A stretch of DNA of 64,000 nt, from NCBI GenBank assembly GCA_035655155.1, contig DASRVH010000088.1, positions 1 through 64,000 on the forward strand, written 5' to 3'. How positions within the stretch are numbered: position 1 is the stretch's first letter; every line of letters begins with the position of its first letter. A program made the translations under genes and the position numbers. The stretch comes from Lentisalinibacter sp035655155 (GTDB taxonomy: Bacteria; Pseudomonadota; Gammaproteobacteria; Steroidobacterales; Woeseiaceae). Below, one piece after another: positions 27,257-35,465 of this stretch. The notes under the pieces were generated by a model. That model was not told the origin of the DNA, searched no databases, and saw nothing but the letters and a program-made list of their open reading frames with translations.

Positions 27257-27260
27257 TGAA

Positions 27261-27283
27261 TCTGGGCTAAAGCCCCTCCTACA
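27261..27283 (-). repeat. REP-like hairpin, copy 3 (inverted, degenerate)
   Basis: On the minus strand this reads TGTAGGAGGGGC-TTTA-GCCCAGA, two changes from the GGGGC/GCCCC variant. It forms an inverted pair with copy 2. Confidence 0.75.
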
Positions 27284-27290
27284 TGCCCAT

Positions 27291-27323
27291 TGCGGGATCG
27301 GGCCTGCTGCGGGATCGGGCCTG
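27291..27323 (+). repeat. 16-base direct repeat
   Basis: TGCGGGATCGGGCCTG occurs at 27291-27306 and 27308-27323. The second copy runs into REP copy 4, so this is a partial duplication of the REP edge. Confidence 0.8.
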
Positions 27324-27337
27324 AAGGCCCTCCTACA
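27315..27337 (-). repeat. REP-like hairpin, copy 4
   Basis: This is a full 23-base copy on the minus strand. Its TGTAGG head starts three bases after the stop codon of the NTF2-fold gene at 27341. Confidence 0.85.
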
Positions 27338-27340
27338 TTG

Positions 27341-27721
27341 TTATTTGCGCAGCGGTTTCGTATGTGCCGTGTCCAGGTACTCGTCCAGCGACGCGATGCG
27401 CCCGTCCTCCACCTTGATGATGGCGCACGCGGGCATCGCAAAGCGCTCGCCGGACGGCAGCGTGCCGCGGAGGACATGTTGCTGGTACCAGCCGCCCGGG
27501 ATCGGCTCCCGGCGCACGATGTCGTACTCGATATCGCTCAGCTTGCGGTGCATCCACTGCAGCGACTTGATGTTCTCCTCCACCGGCTGCAGGGCCTGGT
27601 CGAAGTTGTGCCAGATCCGGGCATCCGGCGCGTAGAGTTCGCGCACGGCGTCGACGTCGCAGGCCTCCAGCGCCGCCATGAAACGCTGGGCCAGCTCGAG
27701 ATTGTCGTCCGCCTCCGTCAT
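27341..27721 (-). CDS. SnoaL-like NTF2-fold protein
   Basis: This 126-aa protein has the SnoaL-like polyketide-cyclase/ketosteroid-isomerase fold: LELAQRFMAALEACDVDAVRELYAPDARIWHNFDQ, then a central WYQQHVLRGTLPSGERFAMPACAIIKVEDGRIASLDEYLD. The WHN and DEYLD positions match the ligand-pocket polar residues of SnoaL-like proteins. ATG 27721 overlaps the stop of the preceding gene (ATGA), making this the last gene of an operon with a second NTF2-fold protein and an acyl-CoA dehydrogenase. A role as isomerase or dehydratase on a CoA or lipid intermediate is inferred. Confidence 0.78.
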   Translation of the reverse strand: MTEADDNLELAQRFMAALEACDVDAVRELYAPDARIWHNFDQALQPVEENIKSLQWMHRKLSDIEYDIVRREPIPGGWYQQHVLRGTLPSGERFAMPACAIIKVEDGRIASLDEYLDTAHTKPLRK

Positions 27722-28101
27722 CACGCCGCCCCCTCTTCTTTCTTGTTGTCCATCTCGAAGTAGTCGCGCCAGCGGGCGATCCGGCCGTCGCGGAACTCGA
27801 AGATGCCCATGTAGGGGTGGGCGATGCGGTCGCCGGTGCGCAGGTCCGTGTACTCCTCGTAGCCTTCGACGAACAGGCAGTCGTCCGTCTCTGCCCAGCG
27901 GTCGATGCGCCAGTCGGGGTCGGCGCAGATCTCGTCGTACTTGTTCAGGAACTTGCGCACCCACTCCTTGCCGATCAGCGGTCTCGAGCCCACGTGGTAG
28001 TGGTACTCGATGTCGTCGGTCAGATGACCGAGGAACGTTTCCTTGTCGCCGTCGATGTTCGCCTGCATCAACGCCTTGATGGTCGCCATCTTCTCGGACA
28101 T
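27721..28101 (-). CDS. NTF2-fold protein, limonene-epoxide-hydrolase-like
   Basis: This 126-aa single-domain protein contains IEYHYHVGSRPLIGKEWVRKFL and ends YMGIFEFRDGRIARWRDYFEM. The WRDYFEM segment corresponds to the limonene-epoxide-hydrolase active-site strand. It is clearly paralogous to the product of 30868-31236, sharing YHYHVGS, WRID and YMGIF-FRDGRI in the same order. It sits between the acyl-CoA dehydrogenase (42-base gap) and the SnoaL-like gene (4-base overlap). Confidence 0.78.
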   Translation of the reverse strand: MSEKMATIKALMQANIDGDKETFLGHLTDDIEYHYHVGSRPLIGKEWVRKFLNKYDEICADPDWRIDRWAETDDCLFVEGYEEYTDLRTGDRIAHPYMGIFEFRDGRIARWRDYFEMDNKKEEGAA

Positions 28102-28143
28102 GTCGGTTTCCCCCTTGTCGCGCTGGTCGCAATTGGTCAGCTG

Positions 28144-29328
28144 TCAGAAGCCGAGCTGCCGCCCGGCGAGGTCGTTCAGAATTTCCTCGGTGCCGCCGCC
28201 GAGCGCGAAGATGCGCGCCTCGCGCTGGATGCGCTGCACCCGGGTGTCGCCGCGGTAGGCCTCGCCGCCCAGCACCTGCATGGCCTCGCGGGCGCAGTAC
28301 TCCAGCGTCGTGGTGGCCTGGACCTTAAGCATGCACAGGTCGGCCACGGGCACCTCGCCGCGCTCGAAGCGCCAGACGCACTGGTCCAGGAGCGCGTAGC
28401 CGGCGCGGATGGTCCGCACCATGGTCACGAGCTTCTGGCGGATGGCCTGGTGGTCGATCAGCCGCTTGCCGAACGTCTCGCGACGCTGCGCCCACGCGAT
28501 GGCGTCGGCGGTGGCCACCCGCGCCATCGCCAGCGTCGCGCCGACGCCGCTGAAGCGCTCCGTGTTGAACTGGTGGGTGAGGCTCGCGAACGCGCGGCCC
28601 TCGGGCCCTATCAGGCGCTCGCGAGGTACGCACACGCCGTCGAAGCGGATGCTGCCGTTGGCTGCGCTGTACCAGGCCAGCCCCGGCACGGGCTGGATGC
28701 TGACGCCCGGGCTGTTCGCGTCGATCAGCATCAGGGACAGCCCGCCGAGCCCCTCGCCGGCCGTGCGGACCACGGTCAGCAGGTAGTCGGCGCGCAGCGC
28801 GCCCGAGATCAGGGTCTTCTCGCCGCTCACCACGTAGTGGTCGCCGTCCGGCTCTGCGGCCGTCACGAAACGCGACACGTCCGAGCCGCCCACCGGCTCG
28901 GTGACCGCGAACGCGGTGCGCTTCTCCCCGGCGAGTACCGGACGCACCACGGCCTCGTGCAGTTCGGCGCCGCCGAACTCGACCACCGGCGGCAGCGCGA
29001 TCCAGTGGGTGGCCAGGTCGGCGAAGACGACGCCGGAACCGAGACGATGGAACTCCTCGGCGAAGATCACCCGGTGATAGAGGTCGGCGGCTTCCTGCCA
29101 GCCGCCGAGTTCGGCCGGGAAGCCCATGCCCATGAGGCCGGCCTCGGCCGCCTGCCGGTACAGGTCGTCCGGGAACGTGCCGGCGGCGTTCCAGGCGTCG
29201 ATGTGGGGCTCGATGTACGCGGACACGAAGTCGCGCAGGCGCTGCCGCCAGGCCTCGTGTCCGGCGTTGAGGCCGGGCGCGGGCGGCCTGAGGCCGTCGA
29301 AGTCGATGGCGGGCTTCTTTTCCGGCAC
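28144..29328 (-). CDS. acyl-CoA dehydrogenase
   Basis: This 394-aa FAD enzyme of the acyl-CoA dehydrogenase family has AFAVTEPVGGSDVSRF (FAD/substrate loop), SGEKTLISGA, and the C-terminal VQRIQREARIFALGGGTEEILND. The residue before GT, often the catalytic Glu in medium-chain enzymes (YEGT), is Gly here, so the base must lie elsewhere, as in isovaleryl-CoA or long-chain types. It likely introduces a 2,3-double bond in a non-standard acyl-CoA. It is the first gene of a three-gene minus operon, divergent from the DUF1295 operon. Confidence 0.88.
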   Translation of the reverse strand: MPEKKPAIDFDGLRPPAPGLNAGHEAWRQRLRDFVSAYIEPHIDAWNAAGTFPDDLYRQAAEAGLMGMGFPAELGGWQEAADLYHRVIFAEEFHRLGSGVVFADLATHWIALPPVVEFGGAELHEAVVRPVLAGEKRTAFAVTEPVGGSDVSRFVTAAEPDGDHYVVSGEKTLISGALRADYLLTVVRTAGEGLGGLSLMLIDANSPGVSIQPVPGLAWYSAANGSIRFDGVCVPRERLIGPEGRAFASLTHQFNTERFSGVGATLAMARVATADAIAWAQRRETFGKRLIDHQAIRQKLVTMVRTIRAGYALLDQCVWRFERGEVPVADLCMLKVQATTTLEYCAREAMQVLGGEAYRGDTRVQRIQREARIFALGGGTEEILNDLAGRQLGF

Positions 29329-29400
29329 GACCTTGCTCCCCCTGCAGGTCTCCGCTGCTTGCCGCCCGGCCGGATTGACGCCGGGCTTGCATCGGACTCG

Positions 29401-29416
29401 CTTGCTTAGTAAGACT
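29401..29416 (+). promoter_or_regulatory. CTTKC-N7-GACT motif, site 5
   Basis: CTTGCTTAGTAAGACT, continuing TAGTC to make the small dyad GACTTAGTC. TAATAG, 15 bases after TTGCTT, is a possible -10. It points to the DUF1295 operon and lies in the gap to the acyl-CoA dehydrogenase operon. Confidence 0.5.
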
Positions 29417-29492
29417 TAGTCATAATAGCACAGACTCGGGCGGCCGCCAGCCGGGTCGCCGACAAATGGGAACCGAACGAGGGGAGAGAGCC

Positions 29493-30287
29493 GTGCCGCA
29501 AGAATTCCTGTCGCTGGCGCTGATCAATGCGTCACTCGTACTGGTGCTGATGACGGGCCTGTGGGGCCTCAGTCTCGCCCTGCGCGATTCCAGCATCGCC
29601 GATATCTTCTGGGGCTTCGGCTTCGTGATCATCGTCTGGTTTACCTGGACGATCTCCGACGGCGTCGAGGCCAGGCGCCTGCTGGTGGCCGTGCTGACCA
29701 CGCTCTGGGGCCTGCGCCTGGGCATCTATCTCGGCTGGCGCAACTGGGGCAGTGAGGACCCGCGCTACGCGCGCCTGCGCCAGCACGTGGAATCACAGGG
29801 CGGCAACTACGCGCTGCACAGCTTCCTGAACATCTATCTGATGCAGGGCTTCTTCATGTGGCTGGTTTCGCTCGTGCTCATCTTCTCCCTGTCCATGGAC
29901 ACGCCGGCCGCGCTCGGCTGGCTGGCGTGGGCGGGCGTCGCGCTTTGGGCGGTGGGCATGTTCTTCGAGGTGGTCGGCGACATCCAGCTCACCCGCTTCC
30001 GCGCCGACTCCGCCAACGAGGGCAAGGTCATGGACCGGGGACTGTGGCGCTACACCCGACACCCGAACTACTTCGGCGAGGCCTGCGTCTGGGTGGGCTT
30101 CTTCCTGATCGCGGTCGAGAACCCCTGGGGGCTGGTCACGATCGTGAGTCCGGCGACCATCCTGTGGGTGCTGACCGGATCGCTGGGCAAGGGGCTGCTG
30201 GAGCGCCGCATGGCGAAGAAGCGTCCCGACTTCGAGGACTACAAGCGGCGCACCAGCGGGTTCTTCCCGCTGCCGCCGAAGAAATGA
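29493..30287 (+). CDS. DUF1295 membrane protein, second paralogue
   Basis: This 264-aa polytopic protein is closely related to that at 3641-4474, sharing TRFRADSANEGKVMDRGLWR, RHPNYFGE and the terminal PLPPK. It belongs to the steroid-5-alpha-reductase-like DUF1295 family; reduction of a lipid or isoprenoid double bond is inferred. The GTG at 29493 with GAGGGGAGAG just upstream is preferred; an in-frame ATG at 29466 has no ribosome site. It is followed on the same strand by two NTF2-fold genes, mirroring the divergent operon. Confidence 0.78.
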   Translation: MPQEFLSLALINASLVLVLMTGLWGLSLALRDSSIADIFWGFGFVIIVWFTWTISDGVEARRLLVAVLTTLWGLRLGIYLGWRNWGSEDPRYARLRQHVESQGGNYALHSFLNIYLMQGFFMWLVSLVLIFSLSMDTPAALGWLAWAGVALWAVGMFFEVVGDIQLTRFRADSANEGKVMDRGLWRYTRHPNYFGEACVWVGFFLIAVENPWGLVTIVSPATILWVLTGSLGKGLLERRMAKKRPDFEDYKRRTSGFFPLPPKK

Positions 30288-30322
30288 GCCGTGAGGCCTG
30301 ACCGGGAGCAGAGGGAGACACC

Positions 30323-30856
30323 ATGACCACAGAAGAGCGAGACGACCGCATGCAGCGCGTGCTGGATTACTACGAGATACGAGACGTGCTCGCACGCTAC
30401 GCCCGCGGCATCGACCGCGCCGACGGGGAACTGCTGAAGAGCTGTTACCACCCGGAAGCCGTCGAGGAACACGCCGGGCGCTACGACGGCAACGCCCACC
30501 AGTACGTGGACGAGGCCATGCCGCGGGTGATGAAGATGGGTGCCATGCAGCACCTGCTCGGCTCGAGTCACGTGGACGTGGAGGGCGACACGGCCTACGT
30601 GGAGACCTACGTCTGGACCTTCATGCGCCAGCACCGGGACGACGGCGACTGGGACACGCTCACCGGCGGTCGCCTGGTCGACCGCTTCGAGCGTCGCGAC
30701 GGGGAGTGGAAGATCGCCCACCGCTGGACGGTGTTCGACTTCAACCGGGACATGCCCACCGCCGAGGGCTGGTGCGGCGGCATGTTCGACTTCAGCCAGA
30801 AGGGCGCGCGCCTCGGGCGCAAGGGTCGCGAGGACCCGTCCTACGAGCGGTTCTGA
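30323..30856 (+). CDS. SnoaL_4-type NTF2-fold protein (scytalone-dehydratase-like)
   Basis: This 177-aa protein begins with helix ERDDRMQRVLDYYEIRDVLARYARGIDRADGELLKSCYHPEA, the typical start of the SnoaL_4 domain, with the Tyr/Asp and later RLVDRFERRDGEWKIAHR strand. Bacterial members are hydroxylase-partner or dehydratase-like proteins in steroid and aromatic degradation. GGGAGACACC precedes the ATG. It lies 35 bases after the DUF1295 gene and 11 bases before another NTF2-fold gene. Confidence 0.8.
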   Translation: MTTEERDDRMQRVLDYYEIRDVLARYARGIDRADGELLKSCYHPEAVEEHAGRYDGNAHQYVDEAMPRVMKMGAMQHLLGSSHVDVEGDTAYVETYVWTFMRQHRDDGDWDTLTGGRLVDRFERRDGEWKIAHRWTVFDFNRDMPTAEGWCGGMFDFSQKGARLGRKGREDPSYERF

Positions 30857-30867
30857 GGAGACCGGAC

Positions 30868-31236
30868 ATGCTGATAGACAAAGTGCACGATTTGATCGAA
30901 GCCTGGAAGCGCCAGGACGTGGAGGCAGTGCTCGCCATGCTGGACGACGATGTGGTCTACCACTACCACGTGGGCTCGCCGCCGCTGGAGGGTCGGGAAA
31001 AGGTGCGCAGGTTCCTGGAGCGCTTCGGCAAGGGCCAGGAGGACATCCGCTGGCGCATCGACAACCATGCCGAGAACGGCGACCTGCTGCTGGTGGAGGG
31101 GCGCGACATCTATCGCAAGGGCGGCGTCGAGATCGACCTGCCCTACATGGGCATCTTCCGCTTCCGCGACGGCAGGATCCTGGAGTGGCGCGACCACTTC
31201 GACATGGGCGAGCTGAAAAAGCAGATGGACGGCTAA
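30868..31236 (+). CDS. NTF2-fold protein, paralogue of the 27721 gene
   Basis: This 122-aa protein shares VYHYHVGSPPLEGREKVRRFL and YMGIFRFRDGRILEWRDHFDM with the product at 27721-28101. The WRDHFDM segment matches the limonene-epoxide-hydrolase-like active-site strand. It ends the plus-strand DUF1295 operon. The stop codon is followed after two bases by REP-like copy 5. The substrate is unknown. Confidence 0.78.
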   Translation: MLIDKVHDLIEAWKRQDVEAVLAMLDDDVVYHYHVGSPPLEGREKVRRFLERFGKGQEDIRWRIDNHAENGDLLLVEGRDIYRKGGVEIDLPYMGIFRFRDGRILEWRDHFDMGELKKQMDG

Positions 31237-31238
31237 CG

Positions 31239-31261
31239 TGTAGGAGGGCCTTCAGGCCCGA
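31239..31261 (+). repeat. REP-like hairpin, copy 5
   Basis: This is a 23-base exact match to copy 1. Its head begins two bases after the stop of the NTF2-fold gene. Confidence 0.9.
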
Positions 31262-31281
31262 TCCGGCTTTCTTTTGGCGTT

Positions 31282-31457
31282 GGCCCGCCATCGGGTGGAT
31301 AAGGGTCGCGGGGTCGTCCTGAATGCAGCACGGCCTCGATGGGCATGTAGGAGGGGCTTCAGCCCCGATCTGCGCCTGGGGTGGCCGAGCGCTGATCGGG
31401 GCTGAAGCCCCTCCTACATGAGCGTCCCCGCAACCCTTATCCACCCGCTAACGGGCC
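31282..31457. mobile_element. 176-bp element with 32-base terminal inverted repeats (MITE-like)
   Basis: 31282-31313 and 31426-31457 are inverted repeats with 28 of 32 bases matching; the best part is GGGTGGATAAGGGT against ACCCTTATCCACCC. REP copies 6 and 7 form a perfect inner inverted repeat. There is no ORF. The size and nested symmetry resemble a non-autonomous element or a compound REP unit. Confidence 0.5.
31344..31420. repeat. perfect 27-base inverted repeat containing REP copies 6 and 7
   Basis: 31344-31370 and 31394-31420 are exact reverse complements with a 23-base spacer. Each holds one REP-like copy with stem GGGGC/GCCCC (31346-31368 plus; 31396-31418 minus). Confidence 0.9.
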
Positions 31458-31528
31458 CGTAGCCGATAGGCCTGGCAACAGTCAGCAGGCATTGCTGACT
31501 GGCAGCGCCTTCACGCCACCTCGAGCGC

Positions 31529-31600
31529 GGCCGTCATGCGGGGGCATCCATCGCCGCAACCTTTTGTCGGGAGCAAGATGGATACCCCCGCAGGGCGGCC
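31529..31600. repeat. 24-base imperfect inverted repeat
   Basis: 31529-31552 pairs with 31577-31600 (21 of 24), including the block TGCGGGGG/CCCCCGCA. The loop is 24 bases. It could form a stable hairpin at the convergent ends of two operons. Confidence 0.7.
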
Positions 31601-31629
31601 ACAATAGAACGGGGGTCTGGCGGGCCGGG

Positions 31630-31652
31630 TCGGGCCTGAAGGCCCTCCTACA
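31630..31652 (-). repeat. REP-like hairpin, copy 8
   Basis: This is a full 23-base copy on the minus strand. Its TAG (31648-31650) is the stop codon of the CoA ligase gene. Confidence 0.9.
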
Positions 31653-33339
31653 TGGACAGGTCGCGCCTCAGCACCTTGCCCAGCGGATTGCGCGGCAGCG
31701 CCTCCATGACCACCATCTCCTGGGGCCACTTGTAGGAGGCCACCTGCAGGCTCTTCAGGTGTTCGACGACGTCGTCCAGGGTGATGCTCTCGCCCGGCTT
31801 CGGCACGACGGCCGCGCAGACCTTCTCGCCCAGCACCTCGTCGGGGATGCCGAATACGGCCGCTTCCTGCAGGGCCGGGTGGCTCTCCACCAGAGAGTCC
31901 AGCTCCGCCGGCGAGATATTCATGCCGCCGCGGATGATCAGTTCCTTCACCCGGCCGATGAAACGGTAGCGGCGCGGGATCGGTTCGCCGTCGTCCACGA
32001 TCTCGAACAGGTCGCCGGAATGATAGAAGCCGTCGGCGTCGATCACCTCGGCATTCAGTTCGTCGTCCTGCCAGTAGCCGTCGAAGCGCATCGCGCCGTC
32101 GAAACACAGTTCGCCGGGCCGCTCGGGCTCGGTGATGACCTCGCCGGTCTCCGGATCCTTCAGGCAGGTGATGATCTTCTTCTGGAACTGCGACGGCCAC
32201 TCCAGCCCCTCCACGCCGAAGCGGGGGAAGTACAGTGCGCGGTCCTCCGGGTCCGGGAAGTCCTCGGCGGTGCTGAACAGCGAGCAGCCCTCGTTGGAGC
32301 CGAAGATATTGATCACCACGATGCCGTGCTGCTCCTGCCAGCCCTTCACCATCCAGGGCGCGAGCGGCGCGGAGCCCGAGCCGATGCAGCGCAGGTGGCT
32401 GATGTCGGTCTTCGCCAGCAGGTCCTCGTTCTTCAGCAGCAGGTTCAGGATGGCGGGCGGGGCCACCGTGTAGTTGATCTTCTCCTCGGCCATCTGGCGC
32501 AGGAACACCGGCAGGTCGAAGGGGTGATGCTGCACCAGCTTGCCGCGGGTCATGAGCCAGGGCATGACCATGCCGCCGAGGGAGGCGATGTTGACCATCG
32601 GGAAGGGATTCAGGATGTTCTCGCCCTCCTGCAGCTGGCCGCACTCGCTGCAGGACTCGCCGTTCACTACCCAGTGGGCGTGGTGGCGGGGCACGCCCTT
32701 CGGCCGCGACTCGGTGCCCGACGTCCAGCACAGCGTGAGGGTCTCGTGGGGGTCGATCTCCAGCTCTTCGAGATAGGCCCGCAAGGGCTCCGGGTCGGCG
32801 GCGGCGAGCCGCTCCAGGGAGAGATCCGTGGGGTCGGCCTCCTGTTCGCGCCACACCAGCAGGTGACGCAGCCGGTCGAACTCCGGCACCAGCGCCTCGG
32901 CGCGGGCGGCGGGCTCGGTGTCCTTGAACCGGGGCACCGTCATGAAGGCGCTGGCGCCGGACTTGCCCAGGATGTAGCGTAACTCGTGTTCGCGGAACTG
33001 CATCGCGACCGGGCAGAAGACGAGGCCGAGGCGCGCGCAGGCGAGGAACGCCACCACGCCCTCCACCGTATTCGGCAGCTGCGTGGCCAGCACGTCGTCC
33101 TTGCGCAGGCCGAGTGCCAGCAGCCGGCTGGCCAGTCCGTCCACCAGCCGGTCCAACTCGGCAAACGTATAGCGCTGCTGGGTGCCGCCGGTCAGCTCCT
33201 CCTTGTTCGGCGGGTCCACCACGGCTCCCTCGCCGCCGGCCCGGGCCACGGCGTCGCGGAATACGTCGTCCACGGTGGTCTGTCCCCACCATCCCCGCTG
33301 CTGGTACTCGGCGATCCGCTCCGGTGAACTCTGGATCAT
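31648..33339 (-). CDS. AMP-dependent acyl/aryl-CoA ligase
   Basis: This 563-aa ANL-superfamily ligase has the P-loop WTSGTESRPKGVPRHH, IFGSNEG, FYHSGDLFEIVDDGEP, FIGRVKELIIRGGMNISPAE and the catalytic Lys segment NPLGKVLRRDL. It activates an acid to its CoA ester; fatty, cyclic or side-chain acids are all possible. The stop codon lies within REP copy 8, so the C-terminus ends on the repeat (Ser-Met-stop). It is divergent from a second CoA ligase at 33536, with two opposed copies of the shared promoter motif between them. Confidence 0.88.
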   Translation of the reverse strand: MIQSSPERIAEYQQRGWWGQTTVDDVFRDAVARAGGEGAVVDPPNKEELTGGTQQRYTFAELDRLVDGLASRLLALGLRKDDVLATQLPNTVEGVVAFLACARLGLVFCPVAMQFREHELRYILGKSGASAFMTVPRFKDTEPAARAEALVPEFDRLRHLLVWREQEADPTDLSLERLAAADPEPLRAYLEELEIDPHETLTLCWTSGTESRPKGVPRHHAHWVVNGESCSECGQLQEGENILNPFPMVNIASLGGMVMPWLMTRGKLVQHHPFDLPVFLRQMAEEKINYTVAPPAILNLLLKNEDLLAKTDISHLRCIGSGSAPLAPWMVKGWQEQHGIVVINIFGSNEGCSLFSTAEDFPDPEDRALYFPRFGVEGLEWPSQFQKKIITCLKDPETGEVITEPERPGELCFDGAMRFDGYWQDDELNAEVIDADGFYHSGDLFEIVDDGEPIPRRYRFIGRVKELIIRGGMNISPAELDSLVESHPALQEAAVFGIPDEVLGEKVCAAVVPKPGESITLDDVVEHLKSLQVASYKWPQEMVVMEALPRNPLGKVLRRDLSM

Positions 33340-33389
33340 CTGCTTTCGCCTCTCTCCGGTCTGGGTTCCGACAACGGCTCCAAGTATAG

Positions 33390-33405
33390 AGTCATGTTAT
33401 GCAAG
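33390..33405 (-). promoter_or_regulatory. CTTKC-N7-GACT motif, site 6a
   Basis: On the minus strand this reads CTTGCATAACATGACT. It points to the CoA ligase at 33339, about 50 bases from its start. Confidence 0.55.
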
Positions 33406-33468
33406 CGACCATAGCAGTTCGCGGTCGTCGCCTGTCGCGAAGCTCGTCCGCGCAGGCGGCCATTGTCA

Positions 33469-33484
33469 CTTGCATTATTCGACT
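33469..33484 (+). promoter_or_regulatory. CTTKC-N7-GACT motif, site 6b
   Basis: CTTGCATTATTCGACT, continuing to the dyad CGACTGAGTCG. TAAGGA, 16 bases after TTGCAT, is a possible -10. It points to the ligase at 33536, about 50 bases upstream. Confidence 0.55.
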
Positions 33485-33535
33485 GAGTCGGTAAGGATCG
33501 GGCCATCGACCGATAGCGCCGAGGACACTGTTTCC

Positions 33536-35389
33536 ATGACCGATTTTCGTACCGCCCCGTTCCGGGAAGTCGCCTTCCCTTCGGCCCGCATGGCAGTGGA
33601 GGAACGCGCCGACGGCACGCTGATCGTGACGCCCGCGACCGGGCTCGAGCCCTACGTGCCCAACCTGCTGCTCGAACTCGAGCGCCAGGCCGGGGAGCGC
33701 CCCGAGCAGCCCTACCTGATGGAGAGAGAAGGCGGCGACGGGGGCTGGATGGCCCAGACCTACCAGGAGACCCGGCGCGACGCCCACGCGGTCGCCCAGT
33801 GGCTGCTGGACAACGGGGTGGGCCCGGACCGCTCCCTGCTGATCCTGTCCGGCAATTCCATCCGTCACGCGGTCTTCAAGTACGGCGCCATGGCCGTGGG
33901 CGTCCCGGTCTGCCCGGTGAGCGTGAACTATGCGCTCATGGGCGGCGGCGACTACGGACGCCTGAAGCACGTGCTGGAGCTGGTCAGGCCGGCCGTCGTG
34001 TTCGCCGAGCAGACGCCGCTGTACAAGGCCGCCCTCGAGGCGGTGGATTTCGGCGACGCCATCGTCGTCACCGAGGAGCCGGAGCTGCTCGAGCGCCCCG
34101 CCGTCGCCATCTCCGAGGTGCTCGCGTTGCGGGCCGGCCCCGAGGTGCGGGACTCCATCGAAGCACTGGACCCGGACGCACCGGCGGTCTACATGCTCAC
34201 CTCCGGGTCCACCAGCCTGCCAAAGGCGGTGGTGCAGACCCAGCGCATGCTGGGGGCCAACCTGGCCCAGGCGAAGCAGGTCCTGGGCGAGACGGCCGGC
34301 TGGAAGGACGTGATGCTCGACTGGCTGCCCTGGAACCATGTCTCCGGGACGTCGAGCAAGTTCGGGGTGATGATCGCCGGCGGCACCTTATATATCGACG
34401 GCGGGCGTCCGCTGCCGGGGCAGTTCGACCTGACCATTCGCAACCTGAAGGACGTCCCGGTCAGTTTCTTCACCAACGTGCCGGCCGGCTACGCCATGCT
34501 GGCCGATGCGCTGGAGCGCGACGACGAGCTCCGCGAGACCTTCTTCTCCAAACTGCGGCTGGCGTTGTACGGCGGCGCCGGCCTGCCCCAGGCGCTGTAC
34601 GACCGGCTGCAGGAACTGGCCGTGCGCACGACCGGCAAGCGGGTCTTCTTCACGACCGGCTACGGGGCCACCGAGACGACCTCCGGCTGCATGGCCATCT
34701 ATTTCGATACGGAAGAGGTGGGCATCGGCCTGCCGATGCCGGGGCTGACCATCAAGCTGGTGCCCCAGGACGAGCGCTACGAGATCCGCATGAAGGGCCC
34801 GATGATCACGCCGGGCTACCTGCACATGCCGGAGAAGAACGCCGAGATCTTCGACGACGAAGGATACTTCCTGATCGGGGACGCGGCGCAGTTCAATGAA
34901 CCCGGCGATATCGAGCGCGGCCTGAAGTTCGCGGGTCGGCTGGCCGAGGAATTCAAGCTCGCCAACGGCACCTGGGTCTCCGCCGGCAACCTGCGGGCGG
35001 CCGTGGTGCAGGCCTGCTCGCCGCTGGTGAGCGACGTGCTGGTGTGCGGGCTCAACCGGGACTACGTGGCCGTGCTGGCCTGGCCGAACCGGGCCGGCGT
35101 CGAGCAGGTGCTGGGCGGAGAGGCGCCGGCTAACGCCGGGGAGCTGGCCACCGAGCCCGCCGTGCGCGAGCGCATCTTGCAGGCGCTGGATGCGCACAAC
35201 CGGGCCCATCCGGGCTCCAGCACCCGCATCCGTCGTTTCGCCTTCCTGGACGAGCCGCCGAGCATCGACGGGCACGAACTGTCGGACAAGGGCACGGTGA
35301 ATCAGTCCGTGGCGCTGCGGCGACGGGCGGCCGACGTGGAACGTCTGTATGCGGCGTCGCCCGGAGAGGACGTGATCGTCCTGGAGTGA
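33536..35389 (+). CDS. feruloyl-CoA synthase-like AMP-dependent ligase
   Basis: This 617-aa ANL ligase is of the feruloyl-CoA synthetase type: YMLTSGSTSLPKAVVQTQ, WLPWNHVSGTSS, TTGYGATETTSG and the distinctive FAGRLAEEFKLANGTWVSAGNLR. It likely forms a CoA thioester of an aryl or bulky acid. The ATG at 33536 starts the conserved N-terminus MTDFRTAPFREVAFPSARM; the open frame before it crosses the promoter region. It is followed by an SDR gene after 76 bases. Confidence 0.87.
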   Translation: MTDFRTAPFREVAFPSARMAVEERADGTLIVTPATGLEPYVPNLLLELERQAGERPEQPYLMEREGGDGGWMAQTYQETRRDAHAVAQWLLDNGVGPDRSLLILSGNSIRHAVFKYGAMAVGVPVCPVSVNYALMGGGDYGRLKHVLELVRPAVVFAEQTPLYKAALEAVDFGDAIVVTEEPELLERPAVAISEVLALRAGPEVRDSIEALDPDAPAVYMLTSGSTSLPKAVVQTQRMLGANLAQAKQVLGETAGWKDVMLDWLPWNHVSGTSSKFGVMIAGGTLYIDGGRPLPGQFDLTIRNLKDVPVSFFTNVPAGYAMLADALERDDELRETFFSKLRLALYGGAGLPQALYDRLQELAVRTTGKRVFFTTGYGATETTSGCMAIYFDTEEVGIGLPMPGLTIKLVPQDERYEIRMKGPMITPGYLHMPEKNAEIFDDEGYFLIGDAAQFNEPGDIERGLKFAGRLAEEFKLANGTWVSAGNLRAAVVQACSPLVSDVLVCGLNRDYVAVLAWPNRAGVEQVLGGEAPANAGELATEPAVRERILQALDAHNRAHPGSSTRIRRFAFLDEPPSIDGHELSDKGTVNQSVALRRRAADVERLYAASPGEDVIVLE

Positions 35390-35465
35390 CTCGGACGGCT
35401 GCCGCGGATCGCCGACGCAGCCGGCAGCGTGTAGCGATTCTGGCGCACTGGAGAGGGGAGAGACT

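Larger units (their letters stand above)
31237..31647. other. repeat-filled intergenic island
   Basis: This 411-base convergent region has no credible gene. It is almost fully occupied by REP copies 5-8, a 176-bp element with terminal inverted repeats, and a separate 24-base inverted repeat. Confidence 0.8.

Noticed and set aside
31437..31446. DnaA-box-like TTATCCACC
   Set aside because: It is part of a repeat arm, occurs only as an inverted pair, and has a mismatch to TTATNCACA. There are no origin-linked genes nearby.
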